The notes under the pieces are model-generated. The model saw only the letters and a list, made by a program, of their open reading frames with translations. It made no database searches and was not told where the DNA came from. 12,530 nt of DNA, from contig JAFGIT010000258.1 in the NCBI GenBank assembly GCA_016929465.1, forward strand, positions 1-12,530, in the 5' to 3' direction. The translations under genes were made by a program, and so were the position numbers. Every line of letters begins with the position of its first letter. Position 1 is the stretch's first letter. Below are positions 7,846 to 12,530 of the stretch, piece after piece. Source of the DNA: Candidatus Coatesiibacteriota bacterium (GTDB lineage: Bacteria; B130-G9).

Positions 7846-9462
7846 CTTTTCGGCGCCTTTCAGCTTGTCCAGGAGTTTCTTCGCCTCTTTTTTCGTCTCG
7901 GCTGAATCCGCTTTTAGGGCGAGCTCTAAGTATCTGATGCACTCATCTCTCATGATCGGCTCCCAGCTGAGTTTCTCGACGAGCTCCAGATGATAGCGTC
8001 TGGGAGCATGGCCTTTCTGAACGTCAATTGACGAGGCGCGAAGCCATTGAGCAGCCTTCTCAATATCGCCTCTTTCATGGGCGATGAGGCCAAGAAGCGT
8101 TGCGCAATCGTTGCGGTCCGAGGCAGCGCCGGCCTGATAGGCGAATGGCCGTAATTCCTCGTCGTTCACGATCTCTCTAAGGTCAGTCCATGCCGAAAGC
8201 AGAGAGCTCTTGGCCTTGCTAAGATCGCCTTCTCTCATAGCACCTCGGCCGTCTCCCCGTTTCGTGAAAGCCTCCATGAGCCTCTTCCTGGCGACTATGT
8301 CGATGGGTACGGGCGGAATGTCCTTTTCGCTGAAGTCGGGAACCACCGTTGTGAGCAACAGCAGCGCATTCGCCTTCATCGCGTCGGTTCCGAGTGCGCA
8401 CGCGGCTTTTAGATAGTCGACCGATTCAGCCCTCAATTCCGGCACATGGAGCGTCTTCTTTACCAAACGCATGTCGTACCCGCTAGACTCCATGTATATG
8501 TCATAGGTCAACGACGCCTCGAGCCAGCGTCTCGTGTCCTCGATATCGCTCTTCTGAAGCGCGATTAGGCCGAGTTCGGTAGCGCAGCGGTTCTGCTTGA
8601 GACCGACTGTAGGCACCCCACAGAGCCTTTGCTGCTTCTTGATGCGAGCGACCTCGCCCCAGAACTTCCAGCTCTCCAAGAAATTCGCACGGGCATAGGT
8701 CGTCTCTCCCGCGCCAATTAGCACCTTGCCCTTCTCATACGCATCTTGCGCCTCCTTTGCCGGGCCGAAGAGGTTCATGTATATGTCGAAGGGATTGTCA
8801 TCTATAGCCAGCAAGGCGCCTTTGAAGTCGCCAGCCTTCTTCCGGATGTGCTTCGCCGCAATGACAATGATGCTGTCATTAGGGCAGAGTGTGTAAGCGT
8901 CATCAATCGCCATTTGAGCGCTCCCGAAGTCTCCACTATACGCATACAATTGCGCTAGATTGTAGAACCGTATCGCTGGATAGGAGAACTTCCAATCACT
9001 GCTTTTGAATATCTCAATCAGTTCGGCAAAGAACCACTCCTCTCCTGGCTCCATCCGGCCGAGGTAGTAGCCAACCACCGCAGTATCTGGGTTTTCCTTT
9101 AGGGAGTATTGCATGGCTTTCAGACAGATCTCTAGCCATTTCCGTCTCTGCTCGGTACCGGGCTCGCCACATGAGCTTAACATCAAGGCGCCAAGAAAAA
9201 GCTCCTCCGCGTCACGCCAGTCCTTGGCTATGACCCGACCGTCTTTGTAATGCGCTGCAATAAACTTCCTGATGGCGGGACCTTCCTTATCAACATCGTA
9301 CCAGTTAAGGCTGCCCCTCTCGATGAACACATCGTTTGACCGCCCGATCGAGCATAGAACCGGCGTCTCATCCCAATTGCACTCGGGAGTCTCGCCGACC
9401 ACCATCGTCGCCATCAGGACGATGAGCATGATATTGCATAGATTTGCCGGTATACGATACAT
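7816..9462 (-). CDS. Secreted helical-repeat (TPR-like) protein with an internal duplication
   Basis: 548 residues from ATG 9462-9460, with GAGGGG (9476-9471) eight bases upstream. Residues 1-23 are a signal peptide without a lipobox, so it is probably periplasmic or secreted. The body is alpha-helical with TPR-like spacing (for example RFYNLAQLYAYSGDFGSAQ, 165-183). It contains a ~145-residue duplication: residues ~235-370 align with ~391-533. The matches include NRCATELGLIALQKSDIE (291-308) with NDCATLLGLIAHERGDIE (451-468), WLEAS with WLRAS, and VDYLKAACALGTDA with IRYLELALKADSA, at an offset of about 160 residues. TPR-type proteins are usually protein-binding scaffolds; no enzyme motif is seen. 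The last ~12 codons (AEKQSSTPGKTT) are not native. They read the glycosyltransferase fragment out of frame and stop at TGA 7818-7816. The function is unknown. The arrangement suggests co-expression with the secreted beta-helix protein. Confidence 0.85.
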   Translation of the reverse strand: MYRIPANLCNIMLIVLMATMVVGETPECNWDETPVLCSIGRSNDVFIERGSLNWYDVDKEGPAIRKFIAAHYKDGRVIAKDWRDAEELFLGALMLSSCGEPGTEQRRKWLEICLKAMQYSLKENPDTAVVGYYLGRMEPGEEWFFAELIEIFKSSDWKFSYPAIRFYNLAQLYAYSGDFGSAQMAIDDAYTLCPNDSIIVIAAKHIRKKAGDFKGALLAIDDNPFDIYMNLFGPAKEAQDAYEKGKVLIGAGETTYARANFLESWKFWGEVARIKKQQRLCGVPTVGLKQNRCATELGLIALQKSDIEDTRRWLEASLTYDIYMESSGYDMRLVKKTLHVPELRAESVDYLKAACALGTDAMKANALLLLTTVVPDFSEKDIPPVPIDIVARKRLMEAFTKRGDGRGAMREGDLSKAKSSLLSAWTDLREIVNDEELRPFAYQAGAASDRNDCATLLGLIAHERGDIEKAAQWLRASSIDVQKGHAPRRYHLELVEKLSWEPIMRDECIRYLELALKADSAETKKEAKKLLDKLKGAEKQSSTPGKTT

Positions 9463-9464
9463 AC

Positions 9465-9575
9465 CTAATTCCCCTCTTTGAGCTTGTCCATGAGATTCCT
9501 CGCCTTATTTTCATCTCGGCTGAATCTGCCTTTAGGGCGATTTCTTTCTCCCCAGTGTTGCGTATTTGAGACACT
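9465..9575 (-). pseudogene. Relic of the 3' end of a TPR-gene paralogue
   Basis: The minus-strand sequence 9532-9475 aligns with the live TPR gene's 3' end (about 7920-7855). I count roughly 9 mismatches and a one-base gap over about 66 positions by hand. The encoded ALKADSAE, then MDKLK, match the live gene's ALKADSAE and LDKLK. The relic has lost one base after the GAG ATG AAA codons, shifting the frame, yet its own ending EGN-stop (TAG 9467-9465) is preserved two bases before the live gene's ATG. Weaker similarity (CLKY versus CIRY) extends to about 9575, with an insertion. Nothing of the paralogue remains further upstream. Its G-rich final codons now serve as the live gene's ribosome binding site. 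Confidence 0.75.
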
Positions 9576-9589
9576 GCAAACTGCATATC

Positions 9590-9619
9590 ATCTTATCTCA
9601 TAATTTTCGTAATTGTCAA
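9590..9619 (-). promoter_or_regulatory. Candidate sigma70-type promoter of the TPR/beta-helix operon
   Basis: Minus strand: perfect TTGACA (9619-9614), an 18-base AT-rich spacer, then TAAGAT (9595-9590), which matches TATAAT at four of six positions. Transcription would begin just before the paralogue relic, which would form a ~120-base leader ahead of the TPR gene. The AT-rich surroundings and correct orientation support it; there is no direct evidence. Confidence 0.5.
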
Positions 9620-9835
9620 TAACTCTCTCTTATGCTCTTTAGAAAGGTACATTTTTACATAGCGAGTAGATTTCATCCTGGCTAGCGAGGCCATTCCACC
9701 GATTCTATTTCCGACCCTCGATCTGCTAGAGGGTTGAATTCTGAATCTCAGTTGGTGATGATACGAAATCGATCGCCGGGGTGGGGCCGATCACCAAATG
9801 TCGTCAAATAATGAGTATGTATAAGGTCAAATTGA
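9620..9835. other. Intergenic region between divergent operons
   Basis: I see no gene here. It contains an inverted repeat CGACCCTC/GAGGGTTG (9712-9719 and 9729-9736, one G-T pair, 9-base loop) without a T-run. It also holds an imperfect palindrome GATCG...CGATC around 9770-9792 enclosing a G-rich loop, and an AT-rich stretch before the HAD gene. AAGG (9823-9826), nine bases ahead of ATG 9836, is the only ribosome binding site candidate for that gene. No convincing plus-strand promoter hexamer pair was found. Confidence 0.5.
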
Positions 9836-10540
9836 ATGTGCGAACTCAATGAAATAGATAGCGTCATACTCGACATGGACGGGACCATCGTCCTTTCGAG
9901 GGACGTTGCCGTCGAATCTATTCGCAGGGCAGCGCAGGAGATTTATGACAATCTCGGCATTGATAGGGAGCCGCCCTCGGAGGAAAAAATCTTCGAGAGC
10001 ATCGGTATGCCCTCGCCGCAGTACTTCGCAGCGCTCTTTCCCGACATGGAGTCCGAACAAAGGGCCGCAATCCACAGGAGGGTATATGAGCTGGAGGGCC
10101 GGCTGCTCCACGATGGCTTTGGCTGCTTCGCACCGGGTGCCCCGGATGCACTCGTGAAGCTGAGGGACATGGGCCTGAAACTGGCCATGGCAAGCAATTG
10201 CGGCAACGAGTACTTCTCGAGCAACATCGAGGTCTTTAATCTTGGGGACTACTTCGACATCATGCTCTGTGCGGGGATGCGGGGCTATCCTGAGAAGAGC
10301 GTGCTGGTCGAGGAGATTCTGACCAAGTTCGGCTCCAGGAACGCAATGATGGTCGGGGACAGGTATTACGATATCGAGGCCGCCCTGAATTGTGGGCTTT
10401 TTCCGGTTGGCTGCACCTACGGGTATGGCACGATGGAGGAGCTGGCCGAGGCGAAGGCCCTGATCAAGGATCTCGGTGAGCTGACGGGATTGCTGAATGG
10501 TTCGAAGAAATCTGATGGAGGAATAAATGATGCAGTTTGA
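9836..10540 (+). CDS. HAD-superfamily phosphatase (phosphoglycolate phosphatase / beta-phosphoglucomutase-like)
   Basis: 234-residue soluble haloacid dehalogenase-family hydrolase of the subclass with a helical cap. All four motifs are present: motif I DMDGT (13-17, nucleophile Asp13 and acid/base Asp15), motif II ASNCG with Ser120, motif III Lys154 in PEKSV, and motif IV VGDRYYDIEAA with Asp175 and Asp179. The cap lies between residues ~20 and ~100. The C-terminal GYGTMEEL resembles Gph/PgmB-type proteins. The substrate is probably a small phosphorylated metabolite. Phosphoglycolate phosphatase is the commonest annotation for this layout, but the cap gives no certainty. ATG 9836 has only a weak AAGG upstream. 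The 3' end overlaps the next gene by 14 bp, so the two are co-transcribed and probably translationally coupled. Confidence 0.9.
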   Translation: MCELNEIDSVILDMDGTIVLSRDVAVESIRRAAQEIYDNLGIDREPPSEEKIFESIGMPSPQYFAALFPDMESEQRAAIHRRVYELEGRLLHDGFGCFAPGAPDALVKLRDMGLKLAMASNCGNEYFSSNIEVFNLGDYFDIMLCAGMRGYPEKSVLVEEILTKFGSRNAMMVGDRYYDIEAALNCGLFPVGCTYGYGTMEELAEAKALIKDLGELTGLLNGSKKSDGGINDAV

Positions 10541-11159
10541 GCGCCTGACCGTGGGCCCGCTGGACGTTAATTGCTATATTGTCTGGGATGATGAAACGAA
10601 GGAAGCGCTGATCATCGACCCTGGCGCCGAGCCAGACCGCATCCTGGACACTGTCCGTCGTCTTGGAGTGAAGGTCGAGATGATAGTGAATACGCACGGA
10701 CACATCGACCACATCGGCGCGAATAAAGAGGTCAAAGAAGCGCTTGGATGCCCGCTCCTGATGCACGAAGATGACATATTTCTTATTGACGACGAATGCG
10801 GCGTGCATGTCGCGCAGCTGATCGGGGCATCGGATTCGCCCAAGCCGGATAAGACCATCTCGGATGGTGAAGAACTGAGGCTGGGCGATACAGTGCTCGA
10901 GGTCATCCACACGCCGGGTCACACGCCCGGCGGGATATGCCTCCTGTGCGACGGCCATCTATTCACCGGCGATACGCTATTCGCGGGTGGGCTGGGGAGA
11001 ACCGATCTGCCGGGCGGCTCGTATGAGCAGCTTCTGAATTCGATCAGGACGCGGCTGCTGACGCTTCCTGATGAGACGGTCGTCCTTCCGGGCCACGCCT
11101 ATGGCCCGCCGAAATCGACAATCGGGAACGAAAAGGCCACGAATCCGTTCCTGAGCTGA
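10527..11159 (+). CDS. Metallo-beta-lactamase-fold hydrolase (glyoxalase II-like)
   Basis: 210-residue soluble metallohydrolase of the compact glyoxalase II-like (YcbL-type) group. The binuclear zinc motif is THGHIDH (56-62), with further ligands His132 (HTPGHTPGG), Asp149 (FTGDTLF) and His190 (LPGHAYGP). The downstream block STIGNEK--NPFL is typical of this group. It lacks the long C-terminal substrate-binding domain of classical eukaryotic-type glyoxalase II, so the thioester substrate is uncertain. GGAGG (10517-10521) lies five and eight bases before two adjacent ATG codons (10527 and 10530); either may be used. It overlaps the HAD phosphatase gene, suggesting joint expression, perhaps in clearing damaged or overflow metabolites. 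Confidence 0.92.
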   Translation: MMQFERLTVGPLDVNCYIVWDDETKEALIIDPGAEPDRILDTVRRLGVKVEMIVNTHGHIDHIGANKEVKEALGCPLLMHEDDIFLIDDECGVHVAQLIGASDSPKPDKTISDGEELRLGDTVLEVIHTPGHTPGGICLLCDGHLFTGDTLFAGGLGRTDLPGGSYEQLLNSIRTRLLTLPDETVVLPGHAYGPPKSTIGNEKATNPFLS

Positions 11160-11182
11160 TTCGCCTTCATTCGGCCTTAGTG

Positions 11183-11203
11183 TTCGGCCCCTTCAGGGCC
11201 GGA
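11183..11203. terminator. Possible terminator hairpin between convergent genes
   Basis: TTCGGCCC (11183-11190) pairs with GGGCCGGA (11196-11203) around the loop CTTCA: eight pairs including one G-T. It lies 24 bp after the plus-strand metallohydrolase stop. Neither side has a proper T-run, so it would be a weak or factor-assisted terminator. The rest of the 128-bp spacer to the phosphoesterase stop shows nothing else I can name. Confidence 0.35.
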
Positions 11204-11287
11204 TTGAGGAGGTAGGGCGGCACAAACCGTCTGCGATTGAATTAAATGCCTCGCGCGCTACGTGCTATGGCCCGAACATGGCTCGAT

Positions 11288-12205
11288 TTAGGCGGCCTCC
11301 TCGTGCGAAGGACCGGGCTTTTTGCAGAGCTCCAGTATCGCAAACTCAGGGGCACATCTGAACCTGAACGGGGCGTAGCGGACGATGCCGAGGCCCCTTG
11401 TGATGAAGATAAACATGTCGCCGACCCTGAACAGGCCCGAGGCGAGCCTTCTGAACACCCGCGACCTCGATACGAACGAACCGAGCACCGGGAGGCACAT
11501 CTGCCCGCCATGCGTGTGCCCAGCGAGTACCAGGTCCACCTTCCTATCCAGCAGGTACGAGACCACGTCCGGGGAATGCGTCAGGAATATGACGGTATCC
11601 GTCGGCTCGACCGCCTCGAAGCATGCCTGCAGGCAGTGGCGGCCGCTGATGAAATCGTCGATCCCGATGACCACGAGCCGGCTCCCGTCGCGCTTGATGA
11701 CGCGGGTCTGGTTCCGAAGTACAGCGATGTCGCCCTGCTCCAGCGTCGAGACGAGTCTCGCGGTGTCGTTCTTTTGCCTGACGATATATTTTTCTAAGAA
11801 TAGATTGCTGAAAGGGTAGTGGTTGTAGTCGTGGTTCCCAAGGATGGCGAACATGCCGCTCGTCGCGCCGATCTTGTGCAGTTTCTCGATGAGATCATCG
11901 AGCATTCTGATGCCGGTGTCGGTCTCGATTATGTCGCCCGTGACGCAAATCAGGTCGATATCGTCCTCGCGCGAGAGCTGGTCCGCGAGCGCGGCAACAC
12001 CCTCCATCAGCTTGGGATTTGTCTCGCGCCTGAGATGGAAATCGGACAGGTGCAGCACCTTGAAGCCCTCAAACGGCGAATCAGAGGCGAGCACCTCGAC
12101 CCGTGTCCGAGTGACCGTCGGCCGAAACGGCGCTATCCAGAAAGCGTAAGCCGCGAACGCCGCACTAATGATCGCCGCGGCAGCAATGATAATTGTCCAA
12201 GTCAT
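11288..12205 (-). CDS. Membrane-anchored calcineurin-like metallophosphoesterase
   Basis: 305-residue protein of the calcineurin-like phosphoesterase superfamily, closest in layout to the YkuE/YaeI-type membrane-anchored enzymes. Some relatives hydrolyse UDP-2,3-diacylglucosamine in lipid A synthesis. An N-terminal transmembrane helix spans residues ~4-27 (TIIIAAAAIISAAFAAYAFW). The metal motifs follow in order: LSDFH (Asp55, His57), TGD (Asp91), LGNHDY (Asn124, His125), THSPD (His210) and AGHTHGGQ (His230, His232). All are intact, so it should be active, with the catalytic domain at the membrane surface. ATG 12205 starts directly at the hydrophobic segment. However, the best Shine-Dalgarno sequence, GGAGG (12225-12221), is 15 bases away, which is unusually long, and the open frame continues to a TTG at 12247. 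The substrate is not determinable here. Confidence 0.9.
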   Translation of the reverse strand: MTWTIIIAAAAIISAAFAAYAFWIAPFRPTVTRTRVEVLASDSPFEGFKVLHLSDFHLRRETNPKLMEGVAALADQLSREDDIDLICVTGDIIETDTGIRMLDDLIEKLHKIGATSGMFAILGNHDYNHYPFSNLFLEKYIVRQKNDTARLVSTLEQGDIAVLRNQTRVIKRDGSRLVVIGIDDFISGRHCLQACFEAVEPTDTVIFLTHSPDVVSYLLDRKVDLVLAGHTHGGQMCLPVLGSFVSRSRVFRRLASGLFRVGDMFIFITRGLGIVRYAPFRFRCAPEFAILELCKKPGPSHEEAA

Positions 12206-12266
12206 GATGATTAGTTGAAACCTCCAGGCACCCGATAGTAGGGCCAAAGGGCGGCGACATCAAGAA

Positions 12267-12292
12267 GGAAGGATGAAGGCGGAAGGATGAAG
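12267..12292 (+). repeat. Twelve-base purine direct repeat
   Basis: GGAAGGATGAAG occurs at 12267-12278 and again at 12281-12292. It sits in a strongly purine-biased stretch (about 12262-12345) upstream of the phosphoesterase gene. It looks like simple-repeat expansion rather than coding sequence. Confidence 0.7.
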
Positions 12293-12306
12293 TGAAAAGG
12301 GGCGAA

Positions 12307-12330
12307 GGGATGGGGGATGGGGGATGGGGG
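12307..12330 (+). repeat. Tandem GATGGGG-type repeat; G-quadruplex candidate
   Basis: Four G-runs (GGG, then three of GGGGG) are separated by identical AT dinucleotides, a seven-base unit repeated three times and followed by a diverged ATGAGG. Two-base loops and runs of at least three G satisfy the usual parallel quadruplex pattern. It lies ~100 bp upstream of the phosphoesterase start, on the strand opposite its coding strand. Confidence 0.75.
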
Positions 12331-12353
12331 ATGAGGCGAGGGAACCAACTGGT

Positions 12354-12380
12354 CATCGCCCGGCTTCAGCCGAGGCGATG
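12354..12380. repeat. REP-like hairpin A
   Basis: CATCGCC-CGGCT (12354-12365), a TC loop, then AGCCG-A-GGCGATG (12368-12380). This is a 12-bp stem with one bulged A. It has no T-run and lies outside any gene. Together with hairpin B it resembles paired REP elements mobilised by REP-associated tyrosine transposases, but no transposase is present here. Confidence 0.7.
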
Positions 12381-12403
12381 CAAACCGGCTCTAATGATCC
12401 TAA

Positions 12404-12423
12404 CCCCCGAATTCATTCGGGGG
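12404..12423. repeat. REP-like hairpin B
   Basis: CCCCCGAA (12404-12411), TTCA loop, TTCGGGGG (12416-12423): a perfect 8-bp stem. It is followed by GGCTTCAG (12422-12429), the same octamer found inside hairpin A (12362-12369). I recall similar CCCCGAAT-type hairpins as dispersed repeats in many environmental genomes, but copy number cannot be seen from one window. Confidence 0.7.
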
Positions 12424-12530
12424 CTTCAGAATGGGGATTTCGGCCTCCTCCATCTCTAGCTTCACCCGACTGGAAGAGGCTGTCTAATAAATGGATCGAG
12501 ATGAGAATTAATGCATCCCGTGAACGCGGC
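12424..12530. other. Gene-free right end of window
   Basis: No open frame with recognisable content on either strand. The stretch has a short GAGGCTGTCTAATAA string (12475-12489) reminiscent of some insertion-sequence ends, but nothing flanks it here to support that. A gene may begin or end just beyond the edge. Confidence 0.4.

Noticed and set aside
7846-7942. Extension of the glycosyltransferase frame to an ATG at 7942
   Set aside because: This part is the TPR gene's coding sequence read in another frame (Arg/Lys/Glu-rich), so it is not glycosyltransferase sequence.
9591-9835. Small RNA or tRNA gene in the divergent spacer
   Set aside because: The hairpin at 9712-9736 has no T-run or promoter, and no cloverleaf could be traced.
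11246-12214. Plus-strand open frames opposite the phosphoesterase
   Set aside because: The phosphoesterase has all metal motifs in order on the minus strand. The opposite frames show no domain and no start signals.
12262-12430. CRISPR array
   Set aside because: The repeats are short, purine-rich and closely spaced, or different palindromes. There is no series of identical repeats with unique spacers and no cas gene.
12475-12489. GAGGCTGTCTAATAA as an insertion-sequence end
   Set aside because: Only one short string, with no partner inverted repeat, target duplication or transposase within the window.

Overview
The window reads as a chromosomal stretch of a Gram-negative-like bacterium, probably an uncultured or poorly sampled lineage. 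The pointers are a heterotetramer-type glycyl-tRNA synthetase beta subunit next to pyruvate phosphate dikinase, a secreted right-handed beta-helix protein of the kind common in environmental candidate phyla and planctomycete-like groups, a pseudopilin-like C-terminus and REP-like hairpins. No taxon can be fixed from the sequence alone. Base composition is moderately GC-rich by eye. The beta-helix gene and the 9.5-9.8 kb spacer look visibly more AT-rich than the housekeeping genes.

Layout. (1) 1-164, + strand: the last ~53 codons of a protein with a pseudopilin-like end. (2) 193-826, - strand: a MazF-type toxin preceded by its acidic antitoxin, overlapping by 11 bp, with a TTGACA-type promoter candidate upstream. 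(3) 911-5890, - strand: glyS then ppdK, closed by a convincing rho-independent terminator and a second perfect hairpin. Both starts needed correction: ppdK starts at 3650, and glyS most likely uses a TTG at 5890. No glyQ is present. (4) 6039-9619, - strand: an accessory operon with a promoter candidate, a relic of a paralogue's 3' end, a secreted helical-repeat (TPR-like) protein, the C-terminal third of a glycosyltransferase fused out of frame to that gene's 3' end, and a secreted beta-helix protein. Successive genes overlap as ATGA. (5) 9836-11159, + strand: a HAD phosphatase and a glyoxalase-II-like metallo-beta-lactamase-fold hydrolase, overlapping by 14 bp. (6) 11288-12205, - strand: a membrane-anchored calcineurin-like phosphoesterase. 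(7) 12248-12530: a gene-free, repeat-rich stretch with purine repeats, a four-G-run quadruplex candidate and two REP-like hairpins.

How they work together. glyS-ppdK is housekeeping (translation plus PEP/pyruvate interconversion). The HAD/MBL pair looks like small-metabolite dephosphorylation and thioester hydrolysis. The secreted TPR/beta-helix operon is the most unusual part. Its architecture records at least two rearrangements: a tandem paralogue lost except for its last ~100 bp, and a deletion joining the surviving TPR gene to the middle of a glycosyltransferase gene. I see no clear new defence or mobile system. The best leads are this scarred operon, the duplicated TPR protein, the missing glyQ and the REP-like terminal region.
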